NCBI RefSeq assembly: GCF_009733815.1
Contig: NZ_WNXY01000008.1
Coordinates: 124,001 to 188,000, forward strand
Reading direction: 5' to 3'
Source: Pseudactinotalea suaedae
GTDB lineage: Bacteria; Actinomycetota; Actinomycetes; Actinomycetales; Beutenbergiaceae
Length of the DNA stretch: 64,000 nucleotides
Shown: in pieces, positions 17,426 through 26,290 of the stretch
Numbering within the stretch: the stretch's first letter is position 1
Layout: every line of letters starts with the position of its first letter
Notes under the pieces: model-generated
The model's input: only the letters and a program-made list of their open reading frames with translations
Databases searched by the model: none
Told to the model about the DNA's origin: nothing
Position numbers and translations under genes: made by a program

Positions 17426-19654
17426 CTACGTGGTCTCGAACACCTCACGAAGCCGCGGCCAGGACTCGGCCCGCACGTAGACGGGCAGCACGTCGCCGGT
17501 CACGGATCGCTCGTGCCATGCTCCGCCGTCGACGGCCGCGCCGCTCCACGCATCCACCCAGGCCGCGGCGGGCAGGTAGGTGCGCCAGGTCGTCGCGGCG
17601 GGCTCGGTGACCGGGTTGACCAGCAGGTCGGCGCCGATCGTGAACTGCAGCGGCGCCTGCCACACCTGCTCGTCGTCGCCGAAGTCGACGAACAGTCCGC
17701 GCATCAGCGGCACCCCGGTGGACACCGACTCGCGCGCCGACGCCGCCAGGTACGGACGCAGCCGCTCGCGCAGCTTCGCGTACCGCCGGAACGCGTCCAC
17801 CACCTCCGGGGCGTCGTTGACCTCGGCCACCCACCACGGCGTGCGGTCGCGTTGGGGCTGCCGGTGGTGGTTGAACTCGGAGTGGTACTGCATCACCGGC
17901 ATGAAGGCCGAGGCGGCCACCGCCCGCTGGTACAGCTCGGCATCGGGCACCGGGCCGGAGAAGCCTGCGAGGTCCCAGCCCCAGTAGACGATCCCGCACG
18001 CCGAGGCCGTGATGCCCGCCCGCACCGAGCTGCGGAACGCCTCCCAGGTGCTGTTCTCGTCGCCGGCCCAGAACACCCCGTGCGCCTGCGAGCCGGTGAA
18101 CCCCGCACGCGAGAACGTCACCGGCGCCTTGCCCTCGCTGCGCAGGAGGTCCCCGAAGGCCCGCGCGTAGTGCACGGGGTAACGGTTGTTTCCCTCGTCG
18201 CCGCGGCTGCCGTCGCCGTAGCGCAGGTCGTGGCCCCAGGCGTGCTCGCCGCCGTCGGTCTTGAAGCCGTCGACGCCGAGATCCCGCACCAGATAGCGGC
18301 GCCGCTCCGTCCACCATGCCCGCCCCTCGGCGGTCGACAGGTCCGCCATCAGCGACTGCGGGAACCACCAGCCACGGTTGTGGTACGGCGACCCATCCGC
18401 CTCCTTCACCTCGAACCCGGCGGCGACCAGCGCCTCGCCGTCGCGGTAGACCTGCGCGTCAGCCGGCACGTCGGGGCCCAGGTCGAACGCGGTCTTCAGC
18501 AGTGGGATCTGCCACAGCAGCACCTTGATGCCGCGCCGGTGCAGCTCGTCGATCATGCCGGCAGGGTCCGGCCAGGCACCGTCGGCGGGATAGCTGAAGT
18601 CCTCCGCAGCTGAAGGGTCCGGCGCGTACCGCGCGTCGCGGAAGATGCGGATTCCCTCCTCGTCGCTCCACGCCTCGATCACCACGACGTCGACCGGGAG
18701 GTCCAGCTCCGCGTGCCGGTCCATCCGGTCCATCACGATCGCCTGGGTGTTCCACTCGTTGCCCGACGCCCACAGCCCCAGCACCCATTCGGGCAGCTCC
18801 TCGGCGCGCCCCACCTCGTTCGTGAAGGCAGCCGTGACGGCCGACGGCGGTCCCTCGTAGGTCGCGATCGTCAGGTCCTCGTGAGGTGCTCCGCTCAACG
18901 CGGCCTCGACCACGAGCATGTCGGGCGCCGAGGCGCCCACGTCGTACCAGGTGCGTCGTGCGGTGCGGACGTGGAAACCCCAGCCGGCGCCCCCGATCAC
19001 GTGGGCGAACGGCATCGGCAGATAGGTGCGGCCGTGCTCGGCCTGCGACTTGTACTGCTCGAACACCACGGCGTCGAGGCGGCGGCCCCGCTGGTCGACG
19101 GCGCCGAACCGCTCCCCGAACCCGACCACGTGCTCCTGCGGGGTCAGGCGCAGCGCGAACCGCACCCGGTGCACCCCGTCGCGGTCGGCCCACCACTGCA
19201 CCGACCCCGGCACGAGCCGGTCAATCGGACCGTCCAGCACGAGCGACCCGCCGTCCTCGCCCCACTGCCCCGGCAGCACCTCGAACCAGTCGGTGCGCAC
19301 CTCGCCTGCGGGCCCCTGGCCCACGAACCGGTACCTCGTCGGCACCGTGACCGCAGGGGTCATCACCTGCCAGCCGCCATCGTCGCCGAGCTGGGCCGCC
19401 TGAGCCTCGGCGAGGTGCCCGTCACCACCGGCGAGCGCGGCACGGTCGGCCTCCGAGCCTGCCGCGGGGGCGAGGTCGAGGATCACCGGGGTGCCGCCGT
19501 CGGGCACCCATTCGCAGTGCACCGCGGTGACATCCTGCGCCACCACCCCCAGCCGCACCGGGCTGCCGGCGTCGGGCCGTACCGGCACCCGCTGGTCGGC
19601 ACTGGTGGCGTACGGGTGCTCGATCCCGAACGGTCGATGGGTCAGCTCAGGCAC
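17426..19654 (-). CDS. Alpha-glucosidase-like glycoside hydrolase, GH31
   Basis: A 742-residue GH31 family enzyme. The catalytic nucleophile is D467 in GFKTDGGEH and the acid/base is D532 in WAGDENSTWEAF; both match GH31. An N-terminal beta-sandwich of about 230 residues precedes the (beta/alpha)8 barrel, and beta domains follow. It has no signal peptide, so it works on imported substrate. GTG at 19654 is chosen; it overlaps the end of the upstream GH15 gene by 8 bases. The locus (ROK regulator, importer, GH15, GH31) suggests hydrolysis of isomaltose- or other alpha-glucoside-type oligosaccharides. GH31 also includes alpha-xylosidases and transferases, so specificity is open. Confidence 0.9.
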   Translation of the reverse strand: MPELTHRPFGIEHPYATSADQRVPVRPDAGSPVRLGVVAQDVTAVHCEWVPDGGTPVILDLAPAAGSEADRAALAGGDGHLAEAQAAQLGDDGGWQVMTPAVTVPTRYRFVGQGPAGEVRTDWFEVLPGQWGEDGGSLVLDGPIDRLVPGSVQWWADRDGVHRVRFALRLTPQEHVVGFGERFGAVDQRGRRLDAVVFEQYKSQAEHGRTYLPMPFAHVIGGAGWGFHVRTARRTWYDVGASAPDMLVVEAALSGAPHEDLTIATYEGPPSAVTAAFTNEVGRAEELPEWVLGLWASGNEWNTQAIVMDRMDRHAELDLPVDVVVIEAWSDEEGIRIFRDARYAPDPSAAEDFSYPADGAWPDPAGMIDELHRRGIKVLLWQIPLLKTAFDLGPDVPADAQVYRDGEALVAAGFEVKEADGSPYHNRGWWFPQSLMADLSTAEGRAWWTERRRYLVRDLGVDGFKTDGGEHAWGHDLRYGDGSRGDEGNNRYPVHYARAFGDLLRSEGKAPVTFSRAGFTGSQAHGVFWAGDENSTWEAFRSSVRAGITASACGIVYWGWDLAGFSGPVPDAELYQRAVAASAFMPVMQYHSEFNHHRQPQRDRTPWWVAEVNDAPEVVDAFRRYAKLRERLRPYLAASARESVSTGVPLMRGLFVDFGDDEQVWQAPLQFTIGADLLVNPVTEPAATTWRTYLPAAAWVDAWSGAAVDGGAWHERSVTGDVLPVYVRAESWPRLREVFETT

Positions 19655-20792
19655 GTCGGTCCTCCGGGAGCAGGCCGAGCTCGTCGGCAAGGATCAGGTA
19701 CATCGCGTGCGACCACAGCAGTGGGTCGGCGACCGGACCCCAGCGGTCGACCCACTCCTGGCGGCGCTCGGGATGCAGCAGGTGGTCGGGCACCTGCTCG
19801 GGCAGGGAGCCGCTCTCGTCGGCCTGGTCCGCCACCCAGCGCAGCAGCGCGCCCGCGCGGTCGTGCTCACCGGCCACCGCGAGGTTCCAGCCGAGCAGGC
19901 AGGACAGCAGCAGCCACTGGCCGCCACCGAAGTAGGTGTCGGCACGGAACCGGTGCACTCCGCCGTCGACGAGCAGCTCCTCGGCCACCGCGGCCAGCGT
20001 CGCGCTTGCCACCGGCGATCCGACCTCGACCACCCCGAAGGGCACCACGCACGCCGGCAACGAGCCGTCGACGGCGTCGCTCCCCAGCCATTTGGTCAGC
20101 CGCCCATCCGCGGTGCCCCGGGTCGCGATCAGGTCTGCACAGTCCCGGGCGACGGCGGCGGCACGAGCCGCCCGGTCGCCGTCGAGCACTCCGGTGCGGA
20201 GCACCGCCCGCAGCCCGGCGACGACGGCTGCCAGCGACGAGGTGTGCCGGTGCTCGGCGTGCTCCTCCCACCAGTCGTAGCAGGGCCAGCTGGCGGTGAC
20301 GCCGAGGAAGTCGACTGCGACCTCGATGCCGGCGGCCCAGCGTGCGAGCTCGCCGCCGTGCCGCTCGGTGTGGGTGACCAGCTGCCACAGCCACGTGCCG
20401 TAGCCGTCGGTCTGGAAGTCCCACCAGTCGTCGTCGCCGTCGCTGCCGTCGAATCGGAACCGGGTGGGCAGCAGCAGCCCCTGGGCCTGCTCGGGGGCCT
20501 CCGGAGCGCGCGCGACCAGCTCGGCCACCTGGTCGGCCCGCGCGGCGAGTGTGCCGGCGGTCCAGTCGTGGAACGCGTCCACCGAGGCGACGTCACCCCA
20601 CCGCGACATGCCCTCCGCGATGAACGCGCCGTCCCGCAGCCACGCGTATCCGCGGTACGCGGAGAACGTGGGCGAGGCCGGGTAGGCGCCGCTGGCGTCC
20701 TGATGGCGGCGGATGAGGGTGTGACTGGTGCGAGCGAGCTCCGTCAGCCGCTGCCGATCGGCGGCCGACGGCGCGGCGAGCTGTGAGGTCAT
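19647..20792 (-). CDS. GH15-like glucohydrolase
   Basis: A 381-residue (alpha/alpha)6-barrel protein related to glycoside hydrolase family 15, near the bacterial isomaltose glucohydrolases in size and motif layout. The substrate-binding start reads YRGYAWLRDGAF, the general acid is expected in YDWWEEH, and the general base in SGSLPEQ. Other family strands are DFQTDGYGTWLWQL and YFGGGQWLLLSCLLGW. It lacks a signal peptide and starch-binding domain, so it acts inside the cell on short oligosaccharides from the adjacent importer. The ATG at 20792 follows AAGGAG. It lies between the binding-protein gene and GH31 gene in one operon. Isomaltose as substrate is inferred. Confidence 0.8.
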   Translation of the reverse strand: MTSQLAAPSAADRQRLTELARTSHTLIRRHQDASGAYPASPTFSAYRGYAWLRDGAFIAEGMSRWGDVASVDAFHDWTAGTLAARADQVAELVARAPEAPEQAQGLLLPTRFRFDGSDGDDDWWDFQTDGYGTWLWQLVTHTERHGGELARWAAGIEVAVDFLGVTASWPCYDWWEEHAEHRHTSSLAAVVAGLRAVLRTGVLDGDRAARAAAVARDCADLIATRGTADGRLTKWLGSDAVDGSLPACVVPFGVVEVGSPVASATLAAVAEELLVDGGVHRFRADTYFGGGQWLLLSCLLGWNLAVAGEHDRAGALLRWVADQADESGSLPEQVPDHLLHPERRQEWVDRWGPVADPLLWSHAMYLILADELGLLPEDRRA

Positions 20793-20847
20793 GAAGGTCT
20801 CCTTGCGCAGGTGGGCCCGGCGCGCGGCCGGGCCCACCTGTGGTGTG

Positions 20848-22134
20848 TCAGAGCAGGGCGTTGATGCGTTCGGCCGCGTCGGCGAGGGCGTCCTCGACGC
20901 TCTTGCGGTCCGCGGCAGCGTTGCCGAGCTCTTCGGTGAGGATGTCCTGCATCTCCTGCTGGCGCTCGATGACCGGCGGCAGGACGGTCGACTCGAGCGC
21001 GTCGAACACGGCCTGCCGGTTCTGCGGCGGGGTCTGCTCGAGGTAGGCGGACAGGGCGGCCTCATCGGCCACGGGCGGGAGCTCCCAGCCCGACGAGATG
21101 CGCAGGTCGACCATCGTCTGGCTGGACGTCAGGTACTCCAGCCAGGCCTGGGACGCCTCGGGCTGATCGCTGGCGGCGTTGACGACGACACCGTTGGTGA
21201 ACATCGCCGATGCGCTCTGCGCGTCACCTGGCTCGACGACGATGTCCCACTCCAGCCCCTCGACGTCGGCGAGCGCGCCGAACATCCAGATGCCGCTGTG
21301 CCACATCGCGAGCTTGCCCTCCTTGAAGAGGTTGGTGTCGAAGTCGGGGGTGCCGGCGCCGTCGGCCTCCGTGGGCATCGTGGTGCCGGACTTGTCGATC
21401 AGCCACGTGGCGGCCGCGACGCCCTCGGGGGAGTCGAACGCGACGGCGGAGCCGTCCTCGGTGAAGAACTGACCACCCGCCTGGGCGAGGGTCTTGTAGA
21501 ACTCGTGGAAGGAGACGGGCTGGTAGTCGCCCCAGACGCCGCCTCCGGTGAGGGCCTCCGCGGCGGCCTGCTCGTCCGCCCAGGTCCAGTCCGCCGTCGG
21601 GTAGTCGAGACCGGCCTCGTCGAAGAGGGTCTTGTTGTAGAACAGCACGACGTCGGAGAACGACTCGGGCAGTCCGTACTGGACGCCGTCACGCGTGAAG
21701 GCATCGAGCAGCGAGGGCGTGTAGACGTCGGCGGGGACGTCACTGAGCTCGGCGAGCGCGCCGCTGGCGGCGTAGGTAACGAAGTTCTCGTAGTTGAGCT
21801 CGAAGGTGTCGCTCGCGGTGCCGCCTGCGAGCGCGGTCTGAAGCGAGGTGAAGTAGTCGTCGTAGGCGACCGTCTCGATCTCGACGGTCACGTCGGGGTT
21901 CTCGGCCGTGAAGGCATCGGCGATCGCCTGCAGGTTCTCCTCGTTGCCACCGTTGGCGGAGAAGTTCATGTAGGTGATGGTGACGGGCGCGCCCGACTCG
22001 CCATCGGCGGTCGTCGGGTCGGGGTCCGAGTTGGTGGCCGACCCTTGGCTGCAGGCGGCGAGCATGCCGATGGCGGCGAGGCCTGCGAGCACGGGGGCGG
22101 CGCCGCGCATCGTCGCGCGGATGGTCCGGGACAT
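20848..22134 (-). CDS. Sugar ABC importer, solute-binding lipoprotein
   Basis: A 428-residue CUT1 solute-binding protein with a lipoprotein signal (hydrophobic stretch, lipobox MLAAC). Ribosome site AGAAAGGA precedes ATG 22134. The mature part has the usual two-lobe layout, with TYMNFSANGG near the start and aromatic-rich ligand-site segments such as MWHSGIWMFG. It comes after the two permease genes and before the GH15 gene, so its ligand is likely an alpha-glucoside hydrolysed by GH15 and GH31. Confidence 0.9.
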   Translation of the reverse strand: MSRTIRATMRGAAPVLAGLAAIGMLAACSQGSATNSDPDPTTADGESGAPVTITYMNFSANGGNEENLQAIADAFTAENPDVTVEIETVAYDDYFTSLQTALAGGTASDTFELNYENFVTYAASGALAELSDVPADVYTPSLLDAFTRDGVQYGLPESFSDVVLFYNKTLFDEAGLDYPTADWTWADEQAAAEALTGGGVWGDYQPVSFHEFYKTLAQAGGQFFTEDGSAVAFDSPEGVAAATWLIDKSGTTMPTEADGAGTPDFDTNLFKEGKLAMWHSGIWMFGALADVEGLEWDIVVEPGDAQSASAMFTNGVVVNAASDQPEASQAWLEYLTSSQTMVDLRISSGWELPPVADEAALSAYLEQTPPQNRQAVFDALESTVLPPVIERQQEMQDILTEELGNAAADRKSVEDALADAAERINALL

Positions 22135-22178
22135 GGGGATTCCTTTCTGGGTGCCGGGGCTCCGGCGTCGGCGGGCGC

Positions 22179-23000
22179 TCATTTGAGCCCCGAGTGGGCA
22201 AAGCCAGCGATGATGTGTCGCTGCGCGAAGGCGTAGATCAAGGCGATGGGGATGATCGAAGTCACCGAGCCGGCCATGATGACGTTCCAGTCGGAGGTGT
22301 ACTGACCGTGCAGCGCGGACAGGCCGAGCGGCAGCGTCATCAGCTCGGGTGAACGGACCACCACGAGCGGCCACAGGAAGCTGTTCCAGCTCGACATGAA
22401 GGCGAACACCGCGAGCGTGGCGAGCGCCGGGCGCGCGAGCGGGATGACGATCTGGCCGAAGATCCGCAGATGGGAGGCACCATCGATGGTGGCGGCCTCA
22501 TCGAGCTCGCGAGGGACGCCGTCGACCGCTTGCTTGAGAAGAAACACCCCGAACGCGGAGGCGATCGAGGGAGCGAGCAGCGCGAAGTAGGTGTCGTTGA
22601 GCTGCAGCCGGGTCATCTGGATGAACAGCGGCACCACGAGGACCTGCAGCGGCACCATGAGGGTCGCGAGGTAGACCGCGAAGAGCGCCTGCCGCCCCGG
22701 GAAGGGCAGCCGTGAGAACGCGTAGGCCGCCATCGAGGAGGTGAGCAGCTGCAGCACGGTCGTCGCGGTCGCGACACCGAGGGAGTTGGCGGCGATGCGC
22801 AGCATCGGGAGCCGCTCGAAGAGCTGGCGGTAGGCGTCCAGGGTGGGGTTGTCGACCAGCAGCGTGGGGCCGGCGGCGAGGGTGCCGTCGGGGGTGATCG
22901 AGGTGATGACCGTCCACACGAACGGGAACATCATGAGCAGGGCGCCGATGACGAGTGCGGCGACGAGCGCGACCTTGCGGAGGGTGACGTGCTCACGCAT
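22179..23000 (-). CDS. Sugar ABC importer permease (MalG-type)
   Basis: A 273-residue permease with about six membrane spans and an EAA loop reading ELDEAATIDGASHLRIFG. It partners with the permease encoded just upstream, whose stop it overlaps by 8 bases (ATGCGTGA). It belongs to the ROK/importer/glycosidase operon. The operon has no ATPase gene. Confidence 0.9.
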   Translation of the reverse strand: MREHVTLRKVALVAALVIGALLMMFPFVWTVITSITPDGTLAAGPTLLVDNPTLDAYRQLFERLPMLRIAANSLGVATATTVLQLLTSSMAAYAFSRLPFPGRQALFAVYLATLMVPLQVLVVPLFIQMTRLQLNDTYFALLAPSIASAFGVFLLKQAVDGVPRELDEAATIDGASHLRIFGQIVIPLARPALATLAVFAFMSSWNSFLWPLVVVRSPELMTLPLGLSALHGQYTSDWNVIMAGSVTSIIPIALIYAFAQRHIIAGFAHSGLK

Positions 23001-23946
23001 GGGTCACCCACCGCTTCTGCCCGCGCATCTGCAGGAGCGTGACGAGCAGGACGACGGCGAACAGCAGCCAGGAGAGCGCGGAGGCCTCACCGGCGCGGCC
23101 GTAGCGGAAGGTGAGGTCATAGATCTCGCCGACGACCACCTGGGTGGCTCCGCCCGGGCCGCCGGCCGTCATCACGTAGACCTGGTCGAAGACCTGGAAG
23201 CCGTTGATGAGGCTGATGACGACGACGAAGAACGTCGAGGGTGACAGCAGCGGCAGCGTGAGGCGCCAGAAGCGGTGCCACGCGGAGGCACCGTCCACAC
23301 GGGCGGCCTCGTAGAGCTCGCCGGGGATCGCCTGCAGCCCGGCGAGCAGGATGACCATGATGAAGCCGAGGTCCTTCCACGCTGAGGCGAGGATGATCGA
23401 GGGCATCGCCCAGGTGGGGTCGGTCCACCAGCCGGGCTCGGGCAGGCCGAGGGCGCCCAGCACCGTGTTGACCAGACCGCTGTTGGGGTTCAGGAGCCAC
23501 TGCCACACCAGCGCGACGACCACCCAGCTGGTGACGACCGGCAGGAAGTAGGCGGAGCGCAGCAGCGAGCGAGCAGGGATCGCGGCGTTGAGGGCGAGCG
23601 CGATCAGCAGCCCGCCGATGTAGGTCAGCGGCAGGTAGCCCACGATGTAGGCCAGCGTGTGGCTGAAGGCGGCGCGGGTGCGCTGGTCACCGAGCAGATT
23701 GACGTAGTTGTCGATGCCGACCCAGCTCATCGGGGAGATGAGGTTCCACTCGTGCAGGCTCACCCAGGCCGACGAGATCATCGGGATCAGCGTGAAGGCG
23801 GTGAGCGGCACCAGGCTGGGCGCGAGGAAGAACGCTGCCCAGGCGAGGGTGCGTCGGCGGGTGCGGGGCCGCCGTCGGGCGGGAGGGGTCGACGGCGACC
23901 GGCCGGGTGAGTGGTCGACGTCGCGGTTGGTCAGGGCTGTGGTCAT
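22993..23946 (-). CDS. Sugar ABC importer permease (MalF-type)
   Basis: A 317-residue permease. A proline- and arginine-rich cytoplasmic leader of about 30 residues is followed by six hydrophobic spans and the EAA loop ELYEAARVDGASAWHRF. Its ATG overlaps the stop of the ROK regulator gene (ATGA), so regulator and importer are translationally coupled. It forms the membrane channel with the following permease. Confidence 0.9.
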   Translation of the reverse strand: MTTALTNRDVDHSPGRSPSTPPARRRPRTRRRTLAWAAFFLAPSLVPLTAFTLIPMISSAWVSLHEWNLISPMSWVGIDNYVNLLGDQRTRAAFSHTLAYIVGYLPLTYIGGLLIALALNAAIPARSLLRSAYFLPVVTSWVVVALVWQWLLNPNSGLVNTVLGALGLPEPGWWTDPTWAMPSIILASAWKDLGFIMVILLAGLQAIPGELYEAARVDGASAWHRFWRLTLPLLSPSTFFVVVISLINGFQVFDQVYVMTAGGPGGATQVVVGEIYDLTFRYGRAGEASALSWLLFAVVLLVTLLQMRGQKRWVTHA

Positions 23947-25175
23947 GCGGATCGGGGTTCGCGTCCGGCGCTGGTGTCGGAGAGACGCTCGCGGACGAGG
24001 CGGCCCTGGTCGCCGGTGGCACCGGCGACGTCGAAGGGGCTGCCGAGCACGAGGGACGCGGCGCCCTGTGCCCAGGCGACGTCGGACCAGGGCATGACGT
24101 GGAAGGGGACGCCGCGGCGGGAGGCCATGAGGGAACGGCGGAAGGCGGGCTCGAAACCAACCTTCCAGTGGTGCCAGGCGATGACGCCCTCGCCGTGGAG
24201 CACGACGATCTCGGGGTCGATGGTGTGGACGACGCCGGCGAGGGCGCGGGCGAGAACTCTTCCGGCGTGGGCGTAGACCTCCTGGGCGGCCGGGTCGCCT
24301 GCGTCAGCGAGCGCGAGGAGGTCGTCTGTGGTGGCGACGGTGTCATCCGCGAGGAGGCCGACCGCGCGGGCGGCACGGATGAGGGCGGCATCGCCGACGA
24401 TGGTCTCGAGGCACCCGACCGAGCCGCAAGAGCACGGCATGCCGTCGGGATCGATGGGGATGTGCCCGATCTCGCCGGCGGCGCCGTGGCTGCCGCGGTG
24501 GACGGCGCCGTCGACGACGACGCCCGCTCCGATGCCGCGGCCGATCGTGACGACAAGGGCATCGGCGTGATCAGCGACAGGCCCGAAGAGGAGCTCGGTG
24601 GCGGTGAGGGCGTCGACGTCGTTCTCGACGAGGACGGGGAGGTTGAGGGCTGCGCGAAGGGTGGCGCCGACGGCCGCCTCACCCCAGCCGATGAAGGGGG
24701 CGGTGACCACGCCGGAGGCCTGGCTGTCGACGGCGCCGGGGATGCCGACGCCGATGCCGAGCACAACGGCGTCGGCGACCTCGACCGTGGCGGCCAGGAT
24801 GGCGGCGAGGTCGGTCTGCGCGGTGGCGCTGGTGGCGTCGAAGGGGTGGCTGTCGCTGGCGGCGACGGTGCCGTCGAGATTCACGATGACGGTGGTGACG
24901 TGGTCGGCGGTAACCTTCGCGCCGATGGCGCAGGAGTTCGCGCTGGTGAGGCCGAGGAGGCGGCCGGGCCGGCCGCCCGTCGAGGGCGTGGTGTCGAGCT
25001 CGGTGACCATGCCGCGTTCGAGGAGCTCCTTGGCGACCGCGGTGAGCCGCGCCGGCGAGATCTGGAGCGTGCGCGCCAGATCGGCCCGCGACATCGGGCC
25101 GCGTGTGCCGAGCAGCCCGAGCACCGCCGACTGGACATGGTCCTGGCCGTGCACGCTTGCCTTCGTCGTCGCCAT
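23943..25175 (-). CDS. ROK-family transcriptional regulator
   Basis: A 410-residue ROK protein of the XylR/NagC/Mlc regulator type. An N-terminal winged helix-turn-helix (SRADLARTLQISPARLTAVA, residues 29-48) binds DNA. The ROK domain has the sugar and zinc elements GEIGHIPID and CSCGSVGCLE, with the three cysteines and His needed for zinc all present. It is the first gene of the leftward importer and glycosidase operon, so it is probably autoregulated and controls alpha-glucoside use. Effector unknown. Confidence 0.9.
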   Translation of the reverse strand: MATTKASVHGQDHVQSAVLGLLGTRGPMSRADLARTLQISPARLTAVAKELLERGMVTELDTTPSTGGRPGRLLGLTSANSCAIGAKVTADHVTTVIVNLDGTVAASDSHPFDATSATAQTDLAAILAATVEVADAVVLGIGVGIPGAVDSQASGVVTAPFIGWGEAAVGATLRAALNLPVLVENDVDALTATELLFGPVADHADALVVTIGRGIGAGVVVDGAVHRGSHGAAGEIGHIPIDPDGMPCSCGSVGCLETIVGDAALIRAARAVGLLADDTVATTDDLLALADAGDPAAQEVYAHAGRVLARALAGVVHTIDPEIVVLHGEGVIAWHHWKVGFEPAFRRSLMASRRGVPFHVMPWSDVAWAQGAASLVLGSPFDVAGATGDQGRLVRERLSDTSAGREPRSA

Positions 25176-25327
25176 CGAGACCCTTTGTTTGGTGCTTTAT
25201 TAAGTCGGGAAGATAGTCGACGGCGGCGTGCGAGTCAACAGGGAAGTCCCCGCCACGCATCGCCGCGACGGCATCGGGCGCGAGACATGCCCTCAGCCTC
25301 GGGGGTGGCACCTGCGACGATTGAGTT
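25176..25327. promoter_or_regulatory. Divergent promoter of the ROK operon
   Basis: This gap contains a short AT-rich tract at about 25185-25205 (TTTGTTTGGTGCTTTATTAA), unlike the GC-rich surroundings and close to the ROK gene start. ROK repressors typically bind AT-rich sites of this kind, so an autoregulatory operator is likely. No exact palindrome or certain -35/-10 pair can be assigned. Confidence 0.4.
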
Positions 25328-25780
25328 GTGTCACGCGAGGACGGCAGCAGCGGCGAGCTCACCGAGCCAGGGCACCATGTCGTCATCGATGGCCGCCGCT
25401 GGCGAGCCACCGATCCGTCGATTCCACCCGTGCTCCGCGACAAGCTCGTCTCGGCGCTGATGGCCGCACGACGCGCGGTCCGCACCGACGAGACCGCTCG
25501 CCCCGCCGTCCACGACGCGAAGGTGGCGCTCGGGGAGCGCGGTGAACCGTGGTGGGAACCGACCACGCCGGAGGGCCGTGTCGACCGGCTTCAGCGTGCG
25601 GCGCGGGCGCTGCTGCGGCACCGCGGCGAAGACGGCGCCGTCACCGTGGAGGATCTCGCGACCCTCTCGCCCGGAGCCGGTATCGAACTCTCAGACGCGG
25701 AGAACGCCGTTGCCCACCTCACCGGCAAACCGGACGCGACCGCCGTCCGTCAGGCCGACCTCGACAACGAGAACCCCTGA
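25328..25780 (+). CDS. Conserved hypothetical protein, 150 aa
   Basis: A soluble protein beginning at GTG. The N-terminal half has the conserved stretch HHVVIDGRRWRATDPSIP, a helical region ending DAKVALGERGEPWWEP, and a C-terminal small helical segment resembling a winged helix. I have seen such proteins labelled as Tol biopolymer transporters, but nothing here supports transport: there is no signal or membrane segment. Its TGA overlaps the next gene's ATG (TGATG), so the two are cotranslated. Function unknown. Confidence 0.7.
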   Translation: MSREDGSSGELTEPGHHVVIDGRRWRATDPSIPPVLRDKLVSALMAARRAVRTDETARPAVHDAKVALGERGEPWWEPTTPEGRVDRLQRAARALLRHRGEDGAVTVEDLATLSPGAGIELSDAENAVAHLTGKPDATAVRQADLDNENP

Positions 25781-26256
25781 TGCAGACCTTCCTGCCTTAC
25801 CCGAGCTTCGAGGAGTCGGCACAGGCTCTCGACGACAAGCGCCTCGGCAAGCAACGCGTCGAAGCGATCCAGGTGATCCGCGGGCTCGTCGTGCCTGGGT
25901 ACGGCTGGCGCCACCATCCCGCCGTCAAGATGTGGGCCGGCCACCTCGAGGCCCTCGGCCGCTACGGGCTCACCTGCTGTGAGGTCTGGCTGGCCCGCGG
26001 CTACGCCGACACCTGCGCGGCGACCATCGCCGCCGACGTCGCCTCCGCCGGCGTCACCACCATCCGCAGCGAGGCCGAGCTGGTCGCCGCGGGCGCGCTC
26101 CCCTGGTGGCTGGGCATCGAGGAGTTCCATCGCCGCCACCGCAGCAGGTTGCTCGCCAATGACCCCGCGCACTACGGCGTGCTCTTCACCGAGCCCACCG
26201 ACCTCGAGTACTGGTGGCCACCCGCCGAGCCGGACCCCGACACGATCCCTCGGTGA
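25780..26256 (+). CDS. MSMEG_6728-like protein (Pyr_excise-like)
   Basis: A 158-residue protein resembling the MSMEG_6728 family, related to pyrimidine-dimer DNA glycosylase-type proteins. The N-terminus MQTFLPYPSFEESAQALDDK is the family's signature; DDKRLGKQRVEA follows, then the HHPAVKMW segment and a C-terminal WWPP tail. It overlaps the upstream gene by one base. A truncated, stop-containing copy is at 1813-2190. Enzymatic activity is not established from the sequence. Confidence 0.75.
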   Translation: MQTFLPYPSFEESAQALDDKRLGKQRVEAIQVIRGLVVPGYGWRHHPAVKMWAGHLEALGRYGLTCCEVWLARGYADTCAATIAADVASAGVTTIRSEAELVAAGALPWWLGIEEFHRRHRSRLLANDPAHYGVLFTEPTDLEYWWPPAEPDPDTIPR

Positions 26257-26290
26257 TCGCAGCGACCGCGTCACCATGGCATCGCGCGGC

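Noticed and set aside
19654-19690. An earlier TTG start for the GH31 protein
   Set aside because: It adds 12 residues outside the fold; GTG 19654 gives the usual overlap with the upstream gene.
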